Below, one piece after another: positions 22,274 through 30,680 of a stretch of DNA of 64,000 nucleotides. The stretch is from an uncultured Roseobacter sp. (GTDB taxonomy: Bacteria > Pseudomonadota > Alphaproteobacteria > Rhodobacterales > Rhodobacteraceae). The notes beneath the pieces were generated by a model. It ran no database searches. It had not been told where the DNA came from and saw nothing but the letters and a program-made list of their open reading frames with translations. The DNA is taken from contig NZ_CANLYL010000005.1 of the NCBI RefSeq assembly GCF_947495275.1, positions 186,001-250,000 on the forward strand, given 5' to 3'. Position numbers and translations under genes: made by a program. Each line of letters starts with the position of its first letter. The stretch's first letter is position 1.

Positions 22274-23070
22274 TGTGCAGATGGGCCGCCTATCTGGGCG
22301 CGCCGATTTTTCTCTCGGAGATTCTGACAGCACCGGCGCACTCGCTGATCAAGCAGTCCAAGGCAGCTACGGAATGTAAGACCGCCATAAACGCGGATGG
22401 TTTTGGCCTGGCCTGGTACGATCAGCGCCCGGAACCCGGTCTCTACCGTGACGTCTATCCCGCCTGGTCCGACCCGAACCTTGCCGCATTGGCTGATCAG
22501 GTGAAATCGCCGCTGTTTCTGGCCCATGTCCGCGCCTCCACCGGAACGGCCACGAGCCGGAACAACTGTCACCCTTTCGTGCAGGGGCGCTGGTCCTTCA
22601 TGCACAACGGGCAGGTCGGCGGTTTCGAAGGATTTCGCAAATCCGCAGACATGCTGATTGCCGACAGGTTTTACTCCGATCGCCGGGGTGCCACTGACAG
22701 CGAAGCCATATTCCTGACCGCCTGTGGTCTGGGTCTCGAAGAAAACCCGCGGCTGGCGCTCGAAAAGGCTGTTGGCATGTTGCAGGATCTGGCGGCTCAA
22801 AGCGAATTTGACGGCGCATTGATCCGCTGCACAGCAGCCCTGTCGGATGGCGAAACGCTTTACGCGATCCGCTATGCCTCCGATCATCTGGCGCCATCAC
22901 TCTACTATCAATGGCATGAGGCCCGGCGCGGTTGGGCGGTGGTCTCAGAGCCCTACGAAGAAGATGCCAACGAGTGGCACGCGGTGCCGGCGGGAAGCTT
23001 TTGCCGTTTCACAAGGGACACGGTTGAGATATCCAGCTTTGAGCCAAATGTGACGGCGCAGGCCGCCTGA
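22273..23070 (+). CDS. Class II glutamine amidotransferase (YafJ family)
   Basis: A 265-residue Ntn-hydrolase. Cys2 after the initiator Met (MCRWAAYLG) is the expected nucleophile. Downstream family motifs are NADGFGLAWYD, FLAHVRASTGTATSRNNCHPF and FMHNGQVGGF. There is no partner synthase domain, so it may hydrolyse glutamine or a gamma-glutamyl compound by itself; EgtC- and YafJ-like proteins share this architecture. It is coupled to the DUF6356 membrane protein. Confidence 0.86.
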   Translation: MCRWAAYLGAPIFLSEILTAPAHSLIKQSKAATECKTAINADGFGLAWYDQRPEPGLYRDVYPAWSDPNLAALADQVKSPLFLAHVRASTGTATSRNNCHPFVQGRWSFMHNGQVGGFEGFRKSADMLIADRFYSDRRGATDSEAIFLTACGLGLEENPRLALEKAVGMLQDLAAQSEFDGALIRCTAALSDGETLYAIRYASDHLAPSLYYQWHEARRGWAVVSEPYEEDANEWHAVPAGSFCRFTRDTVEISSFEPNVTAQAA

Positions 23071-23073
23071 AAA

Positions 23074-23100
23074 CAAAGGGTCGCAATTTGCAGCCCTTTG
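23074..23100. terminator. Bidirectional terminator-like hairpin between convergent genes
   Basis: CAAAGGG and CCCTTTG form a 7-bp stem with a self-complementary GCAATTTGC inside the loop. On the minus strand TTTT follows, suiting the end of icd; on the plus strand the tail is poor. It sits four bases after the amidotransferase stop and 22 bp beyond the icd stop. Confidence 0.5.
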
Positions 23101-23121
23101 AATTCGCTGGATTCCGAAAAC

Positions 23122-24336
23122 TCAGCCCACCAAGGCTTTGTTCAGGTTCTCGTCGACCTTCTCCAGAAAACCCATTGTCGTTAACCAGCTCTGATCCGGA
23201 CCAACAAGCAGGGCCAGATCCTTGGTCATATGCCCGCTTTCCACCGTGTCCACGATGACTTTTTCCAGCGTCTCCGCAAAATTCAGCAGGGGCGCATTGT
23301 CATCAAGCTTTGCGCGGTGCTTGAGCCCCCCCGTCCAGGCGTAGATGGATGCGATCGAATTGGTCGAGGTCTGTTCGCCTTTCTGGTGCTGGCGATAGTG
23401 GCGGGTCACCGTGCCGTGCGCGGCCTCGGATTCCACGACCTTGCCATCAGGTGTCATCAAAACGGAGGCCATCAGCCCCAGCGAGCCGAACCCCTGTGCG
23501 ACCGTATCGGACTGCACGTCACCATCGTAGTTCTTGCAGGCCCAGACATATCCCCCCGACCACTTCATTGCCGAGGCCACCATGTCGTCGATCAACCGAT
23601 GCTCGTACCAGATTCCGGCCTCTTTGAATTTCTCGGCGAATTCCTCGTCAAAAATCTGCTGAAAGAGTTCCAGAAAACGCCCGTCATATTGTTTCAGGAT
23701 CGTATTCTTGGTGGACAGATATACGGGCCATCCAAGCGTCAGCCCATAATTGAACGAGGCACGGGCAAAATCGATGATGGATTTATCTAGGTTATACATG
23801 GCCATGACGACACCGCTGTCGGGGGCATCAAAGACCTCGCGTTCGATCTCGGTGCCGTCGTCACCCACGAATTTCAGGGTCAACTTCCCTTTGCCGGGGA
23901 ACTTGAAATCGGTGGCACGGTATTGATCGCCGTAAGCATGGCGCCCGACAACAATAGGCTTTGTCCAGCCCGGCACCAGCCGCGGGACGTTTTTGCAGAT
24001 GATCGGTTGGCGGAAAATGACACCGCCCAGAATATTGCGGATCGTGCCATTGGGCGAGCGCCACATCTGCTTGAGGCCAAATTCTTCCACCCGCGCTTCA
24101 TCCGGCGTGATGGTCGCGCATTTGACACCAACGCCGTGCTCCTTGATGGCATGGGCGGCATCGATGGTAATCTGATCGTCGGTCTCATCCCGGGATTCGA
24201 TGCCGAGATCGTAGTATTTCAGGTCCACATCCAGATAGGGCAGGATCAGCTTTTTCTTGATGAAATCCCAGATGATCCGGGTCATTTCGTCGCCATCGAG
24301 TTCGACGATGGGGTTGTCCACCTTGATCTTGGTCAC
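23122..24336 (-). CDS. icd: NADP-dependent isocitrate dehydrogenase (dimeric type II)
   Basis: 404 residues; oxidatively decarboxylates isocitrate to 2-oxoglutarate in the TCA cycle. It is of the eukaryote-like homodimeric class: N-terminus [19 protein letters not shown], the region [17 protein letters not shown], the metal and substrate loop [18 protein letters not shown], and [18 protein letters not shown] near the cofactor site. The frame is intact and of normal length. It has its own promoter region, which contains short inverted and direct repeats about 75-100 bp upstream. Confidence 0.97.
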   Translation of the reverse strand: MTKIKVDNPIVELDGDEMTRIIWDFIKKKLILPYLDVDLKYYDLGIESRDETDDQITIDAAHAIKEHGVGVKCATITPDEARVEEFGLKQMWRSPNGTIRNILGGVIFRQPIICKNVPRLVPGWTKPIVVGRHAYGDQYRATDFKFPGKGKLTLKFVGDDGTEIEREVFDAPDSGVVMAMYNLDKSIIDFARASFNYGLTLGWPVYLSTKNTILKQYDGRFLELFQQIFDEEFAEKFKEAGIWYEHRLIDDMVASAMKWSGGYVWACKNYDGDVQSDTVAQGFGSLGLMASVLMTPDGKVVESEAAHGTVTRHYRQHQKGEQTSTNSIASIYAWTGGLKHRAKLDDNAPLLNFAETLEKVIVDTVESGHMTKDLALLVGPDQSWLTTMGFLEKVDENLNKALVG

Positions 24337-24448
24337 GGAGCACTCCTGTTGAGAAAATCGAGTCGGTCTGCGCGCGGTGTAGCGCAGTTTATTCAGATTT
24401 TAAAGTCGGCATACAAATGCATACCGTTTGGTATTCAGTTTTCACAGA

Positions 24449-25024
24449 TCAGCTTTTGAAGAACAACCGCAGCTTCGGCAAAAGCCACTCCCAAAGCCCC
24501 GGCGCGCCGCGTTTCACAGGGGTTCCGACACGTGTCTCCAGTTGATCAAAACTCACGTTGTAGTCTGTCCATGATCCACCGCCATTCGACAGGTTGCCGA
24601 TGGGTGTCTGGACGCGGTCAATGGACTTGGCGAAAATCGCATCCGGCGTCTCGGCCGCTTCGAATTCGTCCCAGAGTGCCCGGAAGGACAGCGCCTGATC
24701 TTCGGGCAATAAGCCAAATATACGGTCGGCTGCCGCCGCCTCCTTTGCAGCCATGGCAGCGGCGTCGACATCACCGTGAATGGGGTTGTCACCGGCGTCG
24801 ATCTCAACCAGATCATGCAACAGCAACATCTTGATCACCCGATCGATCTGCACATTTGTGTCGGCCTGATCCGCCAGCACGTAGGCATAGAGCATCACGT
24901 GCCAGGAATGTTCTGCAGAGTTTTCAAAGCGGCTGGCGTCGTGAAGGCGCGACGCCCTGAGGATCGATTTCAGTTTGTCTGCCTCTGACAGAAACGCAAT
25001 CTGACGGTCCAGCCGGTCGCTCAT
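24449..25024 (-). CDS. HD-domain phosphohydrolase (YfbR/5'-nucleotidase-like)
   Basis: A 191-residue HD-superfamily protein. The metal-binding residues are seen as ENSAEHSWHVMLYAYVL (His), KMLLLHDLVEIDAGDNP (the HD pair) and a later Asp near the C-terminal part. Similar proteins hydrolyse deoxynucleoside monophosphates. It overlaps the upstream 79-residue gene by four bases (ATGA), placing it in a hydrolase operon with the alpha/beta-hydrolase. Confidence 0.86.
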   Translation of the reverse strand: MSDRLDRQIAFLSEADKLKSILRASRLHDASRFENSAEHSWHVMLYAYVLADQADTNVQIDRVIKMLLLHDLVEIDAGDNPIHGDVDAAAMAAKEAAAADRIFGLLPEDQALSFRALWDEFEAAETPDAIFAKSIDRVQTPIGNLSNGGGSWTDYNVSFDQLETRVGTPVKRGAPGLWEWLLPKLRLFFKS

Positions 25025-25260
25025 TCTTTCGGAGGTTCCAGGCTGCGCGCCATGTCATCCTTGAGTGTTTTGAGTAACTCGCGGGCCCGTTGCTCTGCGC
25101 GCCGCACACGCACCGCGGTCAGATAGGCCTCTTCCATGGTCTGTGAAGAGCCGCCAATTGTATCGGCGACGCGCTGCACAAAGGCATCATCGCCTGTGGC
25201 ATTGATGATTTTCAGGCTTTCCAAGGCCAATTCGTCGGCGACGTCTTCGACAATTCCCAT
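25021..25260 (-). CDS. Small conserved-type protein of unknown function
   Basis: A 79-residue acidic, mostly helical protein (MGIVEDVADELALESLKII; basic middle RVRRAEQRARELLKTLKDD). No signal peptide, membrane segment or Cys. It lies between an alpha/beta-hydrolase gene (four bases upstream) and the HD gene (4-bp overlap), so it is expressed with them. I recognise no family. Confidence 0.7.
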   Translation of the reverse strand: MGIVEDVADELALESLKIINATGDDAFVQRVADTIGGSSQTMEEAYLTAVRVRRAEQRARELLKTLKDDMARSLEPPKE

Positions 25261-25264
25261 CAGC

Positions 25265-25918
25265 TTACCGGGTTGTTTCCGTGAGGCGGCGTTTCACATA
25301 TGTGGTCGTGCTGTCGATCAGCGTATCGAGATGCGGCTCTTCAAAGAAGTGACCCGCGCCCTCAACCTGTTCATGGGTGATCGTGATGCCTTTTTGCTCG
25401 TGCAGCTTTGATACGAGCCCTTCGGTATCATGCGGCGGTGCAACGCGGTCGGCAGTCCCATTGATGATCAGGCCAGATGCGGGGCAGGGGGCCAGAAAAG
25501 AAAAGTCATACATGTTGGCGGGTGGTGCTACCGAAATGAACCCGGTGATTTCCGGGCGGCGCATCAGCAGTTGCATCCCAATCCAGGCGCCAAATGAAAA
25601 CCCGGCGACCCAACAATGCTTGGAGTTGTTGTTCATGGACTGGAGGTAATCGAGAGCAGATGCCGCGTCTGACAGCTCGCCAATGCCTTGATCGTATTCA
25701 CCCTGAGAGCGCCCGACACCGCGGAAATTGAACCGCAGAACCGTGAAACCCATATTGTAGAACGCGTAATGCATGCGGTGCACGATCACGTGGTTCATGG
25801 TGCCCCCGAACTGCGGATGGGGGTGCAATATGATTGCAATCGGTGCGTCCCGCTCTTTTTGCGGGTGATAGCGGCCTTCTAGGCGACCTTCGGGGCCGGG
25901 GAAAATGACCTCAGGCAT
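25265..25918 (-). CDS. Alpha/beta-hydrolase (dienelactone-hydrolase-like)
   Basis: A 217-residue alpha/beta-hydrolase. The oxyanion strand is IAIILHPHPQFGGTMNH. The nucleophile-elbow position reads AGFSFGAWIGMQ (Ser in GFSFG). The acid is probably in INGTADRVAPP, and the catalytic His in VEGAGHFFEEP. The start at 25918 (MPEVIFPGPEG) matches the usual N-terminus of this family. The substrate is unknown. It is the first gene of the unit running to the HD protein and is divergent from iscR. Confidence 0.85.
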   Translation of the reverse strand: MPEVIFPGPEGRLEGRYHPQKERDAPIAIILHPHPQFGGTMNHVIVHRMHYAFYNMGFTVLRFNFRGVGRSQGEYDQGIGELSDAASALDYLQSMNNNSKHCWVAGFSFGAWIGMQLLMRRPEITGFISVAPPANMYDFSFLAPCPASGLIINGTADRVAPPHDTEGLVSKLHEQKGITITHEQVEGAGHFFEEPHLDTLIDSTTTYVKRRLTETTR

Positions 25919-25980
25919 GAGCGTCCCTGTAACAATGTCGGCCAGCGCTGGGTGAACAGAAGTTCGTTCCACGAAGCGCC

Positions 25981-25995
25981 TTAGAACGGTTCTAA
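25981..25995 (+). promoter_or_regulatory. Irr box (iron control element) before the suf operon
   Basis: TTAGAA-CGG-TTCTAA is a perfect inverted repeat (TTAGAAC-G-GTTCTAA) matching the core of the alphaproteobacterial Irr/ICE motif. It lies just upstream of a TATATA (26012-26017) that could be the -10 of the iscR promoter, so bound Irr would cover the -35 region. It is also 63 bp from the divergent hydrolase start. Confidence 0.65.
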
Positions 25996-26099
25996 TTTAC
26001 TTGCGCATCTTTATATAGAGTGCGAAAACCGGACTTAGGCATTTAAACGCCCCGCGTCAATCAATTGCGGGCTCTGACATGGATCACGGGGAGCACTAC

Positions 26100-26573
26100 G
26101 TGAAGTTATCGACCAAAGGCCGCTACGCCATGGTGGCGCTTTCCGACATTGCCCTGCAACCCGAAGGGCAGCTGGTCACCCTTGGCGATATCGCTGATCG
26201 GCAGGCGATTTCGTTGCCCTATCTTGAGCAGCTTTTTGTAAAACTTAGGCGGGCGAATTTGGTGTCGTCGGTGCGCGGACCTGGTGGGGGGTACCGTCTG
26301 GCGCAACCCGCTTCCGCCATCCGGGTCGTAGATGTGTTATCCGCCGTTGATGAGACGGTTGACGCCATGCACAAAGGCGCAGGCGCATCGGGTGGCGCGT
26401 CTGGCAGCCGGGCGCAATCGCTCACCAATCGCCTCTGGGAAGGGCTCAGCGCCCATGTTTACGTGTTCCTGCACCAGACACGCTTGTCTGACGTGATCGC
26501 CAATGAACTCGCGCCTTGTCCGGCGGTTCCGCACCTCTTTGACGTTGTTGACGACCCGAGCCCCGTCTCCTGA
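26100..26573 (+). CDS. iscR: Rrf2-family regulator IscR, lacking the usual cluster cysteines
   Basis: A 157-residue winged-helix regulator opening the suf operon. The DNA-binding domain is KLSTKGRYAMVALSDIAL through YLEQLFVKLRRANLVSSVRG with wing PGGGYRLAQ. The start is GTG at 26100 with GGGGAG upstream; an ATG seven codons earlier is possible. In enterobacterial IscR three Cys in the loop after residue 90 bind [2Fe-2S]; here that loop (MHKGAGASGGASGSRAQSL) has none, and the only Cys is in NELAPCPAVP near the C-terminus. The same condition is known for Rhodobacter sphaeroides IscR, reported as a new type of Fe-S protein. Confidence 0.88.
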   Translation: MKLSTKGRYAMVALSDIALQPEGQLVTLGDIADRQAISLPYLEQLFVKLRRANLVSSVRGPGGGYRLAQPASAIRVVDVLSAVDETVDAMHKGAGASGGASGSRAQSLTNRLWEGLSAHVYVFLHQTRLSDVIANELAPCPAVPHLFDVVDDPSPVS

Positions 26574-26612
26574 TCCTCGCCAAACCCATTTATGCAAGTG
26601 AACACCTGACCG

Positions 26613-27743
26613 ATGAAACGCGTCTATCTGGACCATAATGCAACAGCACCTTTGCGGCCCGAAGCACGGCAGGCGATGTTGGCCGCAATGGATTTGATCG
26701 GCAATCCCTCTTCGGTCCACGCAGAGGGGCGCGCTGCCAAGGGCCTTGTGGAGCAAGCACGCCAGCAGGTTGCCGGTCTTGTGGGCTGCGCGCCTGGCGA
26801 GGTCATTTTCACCTCCGGCGCAACCGAGGCCGCTGCTCTGGCAATTCCTGACGGTGCCACGGTGTCCAGTGCTGGTATTGAGCATGACGCGGTTCTGTCC
26901 TGGGTTCAGAAAGAGGGTGTTGATCTGAGCCAACTTCTGGATGTCGACGGCAATGGTGTTTTGACCGGACAGGCCAACGGACAGAGCTTTGAGGACGGCA
27001 TCTGGGATGATGTCGTGGCACTTCAGGCCGCCAACAGCGAAACTGGCGTTCTGCAGGACACATTGAAGCACGCGCAGGCGCTTTGGGCCTTGAAGCGCTC
27101 TGTTCTGATCCTGGTGGATGCCGTGCAGGCGCTGGGAAAGACAGATTTCTCCTTTGCGAGATCCGGCGCGGATTTTGTCATGGTATCCGCGCATAAACTT
27201 GGGGGGCCGAAAGGCGTCGGCGCCTTGATCGTCAAACACGGGATCGATGTGAAGCCGCGCATCCCGGGAGGCGGTCAGGAAATGGGCCGAAGATCCGGCA
27301 CCGAAAATATCATCGGAATCGCTGGATTCGGGGCCGCGGCGGCCGCTGCGGCACATGATGTCGCGTCCGGGCGGTGGGAAGAAATCAAAGAACTTAGAAA
27401 GATTCTAGAAAACACTCTTGCAGCCAGCGCCAAGACGACTATTTTTGTCGGGAAAGACGCCGATCGTTTGCCGAACACCTCTTGTTTTGCCACGCCGGGC
27501 TGGAAAGGCGAAAGCCAGGTGATCCAGATGGATCTCGCGGGTTTTGCCATCAGCGCAGGCTCTGCCTGCTCCAGCGGCAAGGTGCGTGCAAGCAAAGTCT
27601 TGCAGGCGATGGGATATGATGACGAGATCGCCAGCAGCGCCATTCGCGTGTCGCTGGGATTGGAAACAACAGCCGAAGATGTTCAGCGCTTTGCTGAAAC
27701 ATGGTTGGCCAAGGAACAGAAATTCCGCGCCCGCATGGCGTGA
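26613..27743 (+). CDS. Cysteine desulfurase, NifS/IscS class (first of two in the operon)
   Basis: A 376-residue PLP enzyme that takes sulfur from cysteine for cluster assembly. N-terminus is VYLDHNATAPLRPEARQAM, the PLP Lys is in VSAHKLGGPKGVGAL, and the persulfide-forming Cys sits in the loop SAGSACSSGKVRASKVLQ, marking class I (IscS/NifS). It starts 40 bp after iscR. A class II SufS is encoded at the other end of the same operon, so the two may serve different sulfur needs. Confidence 0.92.
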   Translation: MKRVYLDHNATAPLRPEARQAMLAAMDLIGNPSSVHAEGRAAKGLVEQARQQVAGLVGCAPGEVIFTSGATEAAALAIPDGATVSSAGIEHDAVLSWVQKEGVDLSQLLDVDGNGVLTGQANGQSFEDGIWDDVVALQAANSETGVLQDTLKHAQALWALKRSVLILVDAVQALGKTDFSFARSGADFVMVSAHKLGGPKGVGALIVKHGIDVKPRIPGGGQEMGRRSGTENIIGIAGFGAAAAAAAHDVASGRWEEIKELRKILENTLAASAKTTIFVGKDADRLPNTSCFATPGWKGESQVIQMDLAGFAISAGSACSSGKVRASKVLQAMGYDDEIASSAIRVSLGLETTAEDVQRFAETWLAKEQKFRARMA

Positions 27744-27758
27744 GACCTGGAGGAAAAC

Positions 27759-29297
27759 ATGGCGGCACTGGATCAGACCAGAGCGGATGACGTACAAGTC
27801 AAGGACGGCGTCGATCAGGAAACCGTTGATGCTGTCCGTGAGGTCGGTGGCAAGTATAAATATGGCTGGTCCACCGACATTGAAATGGAATATGCGCCCA
27901 AGGGCCTATCCGCCGATATCGTCAAGCTGATCTCGGAAAAGAACGAAGAGCCGGAATGGATGCTGGAATGGCGTCTCGCGGCCTACGAACGTTGGCTGGA
28001 AAAGAAAGAACCCAAATGGGCGATGGTCGACTACCCGGAGATCGATTTTCAGGACCAGTATTACTACGCGCGCCCGAAATCCATGGAAGTGAAGCCCAAA
28101 TCGCTGGATGAGGTCGATCCCAAGCTTTTGGAAACCTACAAGAAACTGGGCATTCCGCTCAAGGAGCAGATGATCCTCGCAGGTGTTGAAGGGGCCGAAG
28201 ACCTGACGGATGCGCCGCGCAAGGTTGCCGTGGATGCGGTCTTTGATTCCGTATCCGTGGGCACAACCTTCCAGGATGAGCTGAAAAAAGCGGGTGTGAT
28301 CTTCTGCTCGATTTCCGAGGCGATCAAGGACCATCCGGAGTTGGTGAAGAAATATCTCGGGTCGGTCGTGCCGGTTTCTGACAACTATTACGCGACGCTG
28401 AATTCGGCGGTCTTCTCGGATGGATCGTTCGTCTACGTCCCGCCGGGCGTGCGCTGCCCGATGGAGCTTTCCACCTATTTCCGCATCAATGCGGAGAACA
28501 CCGGCCAGTTTGAACGCACGCTGATCATCGCCGACAAGGGCTCTTATGTGTCCTACCTCGAAGGCTGCACCGCGCCGCAGCGTGACATCGCGCAATTGCA
28601 TGCCGCCGTGGTCGAAATCATCGTCGAGGAAGACGCGGAGGTAAAATATTCCACTGTGCAGAACTGGTATCCCGGCGATGAGAACGGCAAGGGCGGTATT
28701 TACAACTTCGTGACCAAACGCGCGGACTGCCGGGGCGACCGGGCCAAGGTGATGTGGACGCAGGTGGAAACCGGCTCTGCCGTGACCTGGAAATACCCCT
28801 CCTGCATCCTGCGCGGGGATGACACGCAGGGTGAGTTCTATTCAATCGCCATCGCTAACAACATGCAGCAGGCCGATACCGGCACCAAGATGATCCATCT
28901 GGGCAAGCGCACGAAGTCGCGGATCGTGTCCAAGGGCATCTCTGCCGGCAAGGCGCAGAACACCTATCGCGGGCTGGTGTCGATGCACCCCAAGGCCAAG
29001 GAATCGCGCAATTATACGCAATGCGACAGCCTGCTGATCGGCGGCGACTGCGGCGCGCATACGGTGCCTTACATAGAGGTCAAGAACAACTCCAGCCGCG
29101 TCGAACACGAGGCCACGACCTCCAAGGTGGATGACGATCAACTGTTCTACTGCCGCTCGCGCGGGATGGACGAGGAAGAAGCCGTGGCGCTGGTGGTCAA
29201 CGGCTTCTGCAAGGACGTGCTGCAGGCCCTGCCGATGGAGTTCGCCATGGAAGCGCAGCAGTTGGTTGCGATTTCGCTGGAAGGCTCGGTGGGCTGA
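27759..29297 (+). CDS. sufB: Fe-S cluster scaffold protein SufB
   Basis: 512 residues; with SufC and SufD it forms the SufBC2D scaffold on which clusters are built. The family core is visible: [56 protein letters not shown] and near the C-terminus [18 protein letters not shown]. There is a GGAGG ribosome-binding site. Its stop overlaps the ATG of the next small gene by one base. Confidence 0.97.
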   Translation: MAALDQTRADDVQVKDGVDQETVDAVREVGGKYKYGWSTDIEMEYAPKGLSADIVKLISEKNEEPEWMLEWRLAAYERWLEKKEPKWAMVDYPEIDFQDQYYYARPKSMEVKPKSLDEVDPKLLETYKKLGIPLKEQMILAGVEGAEDLTDAPRKVAVDAVFDSVSVGTTFQDELKKAGVIFCSISEAIKDHPELVKKYLGSVVPVSDNYYATLNSAVFSDGSFVYVPPGVRCPMELSTYFRINAENTGQFERTLIIADKGSYVSYLEGCTAPQRDIAQLHAAVVEIIVEEDAEVKYSTVQNWYPGDENGKGGIYNFVTKRADCRGDRAKVMWTQVETGSAVTWKYPSCILRGDDTQGEFYSIAIANNMQQADTGTKMIHLGKRTKSRIVSKGISAGKAQNTYRGLVSMHPKAKESRNYTQCDSLLIGGDCGAHTVPYIEVKNNSSRVEHEATTSKVDDDQLFYCRSRGMDEEEAVALVVNGFCKDVLQALPMEFAMEAQQLVAISLEGSVG

Positions 29298-29530
29298 TGC
29301 CGACCTACGCAGACATTGATAACTGGGTGCGTGAACATCATTGCTTTGCGGCACAACCCTGTTGGATATCAGAGTGCAAGGCGGAGGCCCTTGGGCTGGA
29401 GAATCCTCATCTGAACAGGGATGGCTCACCGCGAAAGAAACAAATGAAACAACCACTTTCCAAGGCAAAACGGGACGCAATTCTTAAAGCGTTTTCGGCA
29501 ATTGGAATTCCGAATGGTAAATCAGACTGA
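29297..29530 (+). CDS. Small protein translationally coupled to sufB
   Basis: 77 residues with a conserved-looking head: [27 protein letters not shown], then [10 protein letters not shown] and a basic helix [16 protein letters not shown]. It starts in the TGATG of sufB. I recall a widespread family of small bacterial proteins with a WIAH(C/V)KE-type motif followed by a Pro/Lys-rich turn and a final helix, which this resembles, but I know no name or function for it. The two Cys could matter in a cluster-assembly operon; that is speculation. Confidence 0.7.
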   Translation: MPTYADIDNWVREHHCFAAQPCWISECKAEALGLENPHLNRDGSPRKKQMKQPLSKAKRDAILKAFSAIGIPNGKSD

Positions 29531-29541
29531 ATTGTCATCTC

Positions 29542-29856
29542 ATGATCCTCACCACCACAAACACCGTCGAAGGCCACCCCATCACCGCCTACAAGGGCAT
29601 TGTCGTGCGCGAGGCGATCATGGGCGCGAATATTGTGCGGGATTTCTTTGCCTCTGTCACGGATGTGATTGGCGGGCGCTCGGGGGCTTATGAGACCAAG
29701 CTCAAAGACGCCCGTGACGAGGCGATGGCCGAACTCGAAGACCGCGCGCGGGCCAAAGGGGCCAATGCGGTTGTGGGCATTGATCTGGATTACGAGGTGA
29801 TCGGGGACAGCATGCTGATGGTTTCTGTCTCTGGCACCGCCGTCACGGTCACCTGA
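29542..29856 (+). CDS. YbjQ/DUF74 family protein
   Basis: A 104-residue protein of the YbjQ (DUF74, 'heavy-metal-binding') family: [19 protein letters not shown] at the N-terminus, the middle helix [28 protein letters not shown] and the final strand [11 protein letters not shown]. Members form pentameric rings; no biochemical role is agreed. It sits between sufB and sufC, 68 bp before the latter, and is probably cotranscribed with them. Confidence 0.88.
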   Translation: MILTTTNTVEGHPITAYKGIVVREAIMGANIVRDFFASVTDVIGGRSGAYETKLKDARDEAMAELEDRARAKGANAVVGIDLDYEVIGDSMLMVSVSGTAVTVT

Positions 29857-29924
29857 AGAACACAATTTAACATGTTGAAAAAGAACACATCCGCCAAAGC
29901 GGAGCCGACAAAAGGACAACCGAT

Positions 29925-30680
29925 ATGCTGAGCATCAAGAACCTGCACGTGAAACTTGAAGAAGAGGATAAACAGATCCTCAAAGGCGTCGATCTGGAGG
30001 TGGACGCAGGCAAGGTGCACGCCATCATGGGGCCAAACGGCTCGGGTAAATCTACGCTGTCCTATGTGCTTTCGGGCAAGGACGGCTATGAGGTCACCGA
30101 CGGTGCCGCAATGCTGGAAGGCGAGGATTTGCTCGACATGGACCCCGAAGAACGTGCCGCAGCGGGTCTTTTTCTGGCGTTTCAATACCCTGTGGAAATT
30201 CCCGGCGTTGGCAATATGACCTTCCTGCGCACTGCCGTGAATGCACAGCGCAAGGCGCGCGGCGAAGAGGAAATGTCCGCATCCGATTTTCTCAAGGCGG
30301 TGCGCGCGCGTGCCAAGGAGCTGAAAATCGACGCAGATATGCTGAAACGCCCGGTCAATGTGGGCTTTTCAGGTGGTGAGAAAAAGCGCAATGAAATCCT
30401 GCAGATGGCCATGCTGGAACCCAAAATGTGCATTCTGGATGAAACCGATTCCGGTCTGGATGTGGATGCGATGAAACTGGTGGCCGAAGGCGTGAATGCG
30501 CTGCGGTCTGCGGGCCGCGGGTTTCTGGTGATCACGCACTATCAACGGTTGCTCGATCACATCAAGCCCGATGTGGTGCACATCATGGCTGACGGGCGGA
30601 TCGTGAAATCCGGCGGGCCGGAGCTGGCGCTCGAAGTCGAGAACAATGGCTATGCCGGTATTCTCGAAGAGGTGGCGTAA
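29925..30680 (+). CDS. sufC: Fe-S assembly ATPase SufC
   Basis: A 251-residue ABC-type ATPase of the SufBCD complex; ATP binding drives the SufB-SufD rearrangement. Walker A GPNGSGKSTLSYVLSG, Q-loop around LAFQYPVEIPG, signature FSGGEKKRNEILQ, Walker B MCILDETDSGLDVDA and switch His in LVITHYQRLLDH. No membrane partner is present. The stop overlaps the sufD start by one base (TAATG). Confidence 0.97.
   Translation: MLSIKNLHVKLEEEDKQILKGVDLEVDAGKVHAIMGPNGSGKSTLSYVLSGKDGYEVTDGAAMLEGEDLLDMDPEERAAAGLFLAFQYPVEIPGVGNMTFLRTAVNAQRKARGEEEMSASDFLKAVRARAKELKIDADMLKRPVNVGFSGGEKKRNEILQMAMLEPKMCILDETDSGLDVDAMKLVAEGVNALRSAGRGFLVITHYQRLLDHIKPDVVHIMADGRIVKSGGPELALEVENNGYAGILEEVA

Noticed and set aside
27394..27408. 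TTAGAA-AGA-TTCTAG, one base off an Irr box, inside the cysteine desulfurase gene.
   Set aside because: It is well inside a coding region, no promoter is near, and the codons fit the protein; most likely chance.
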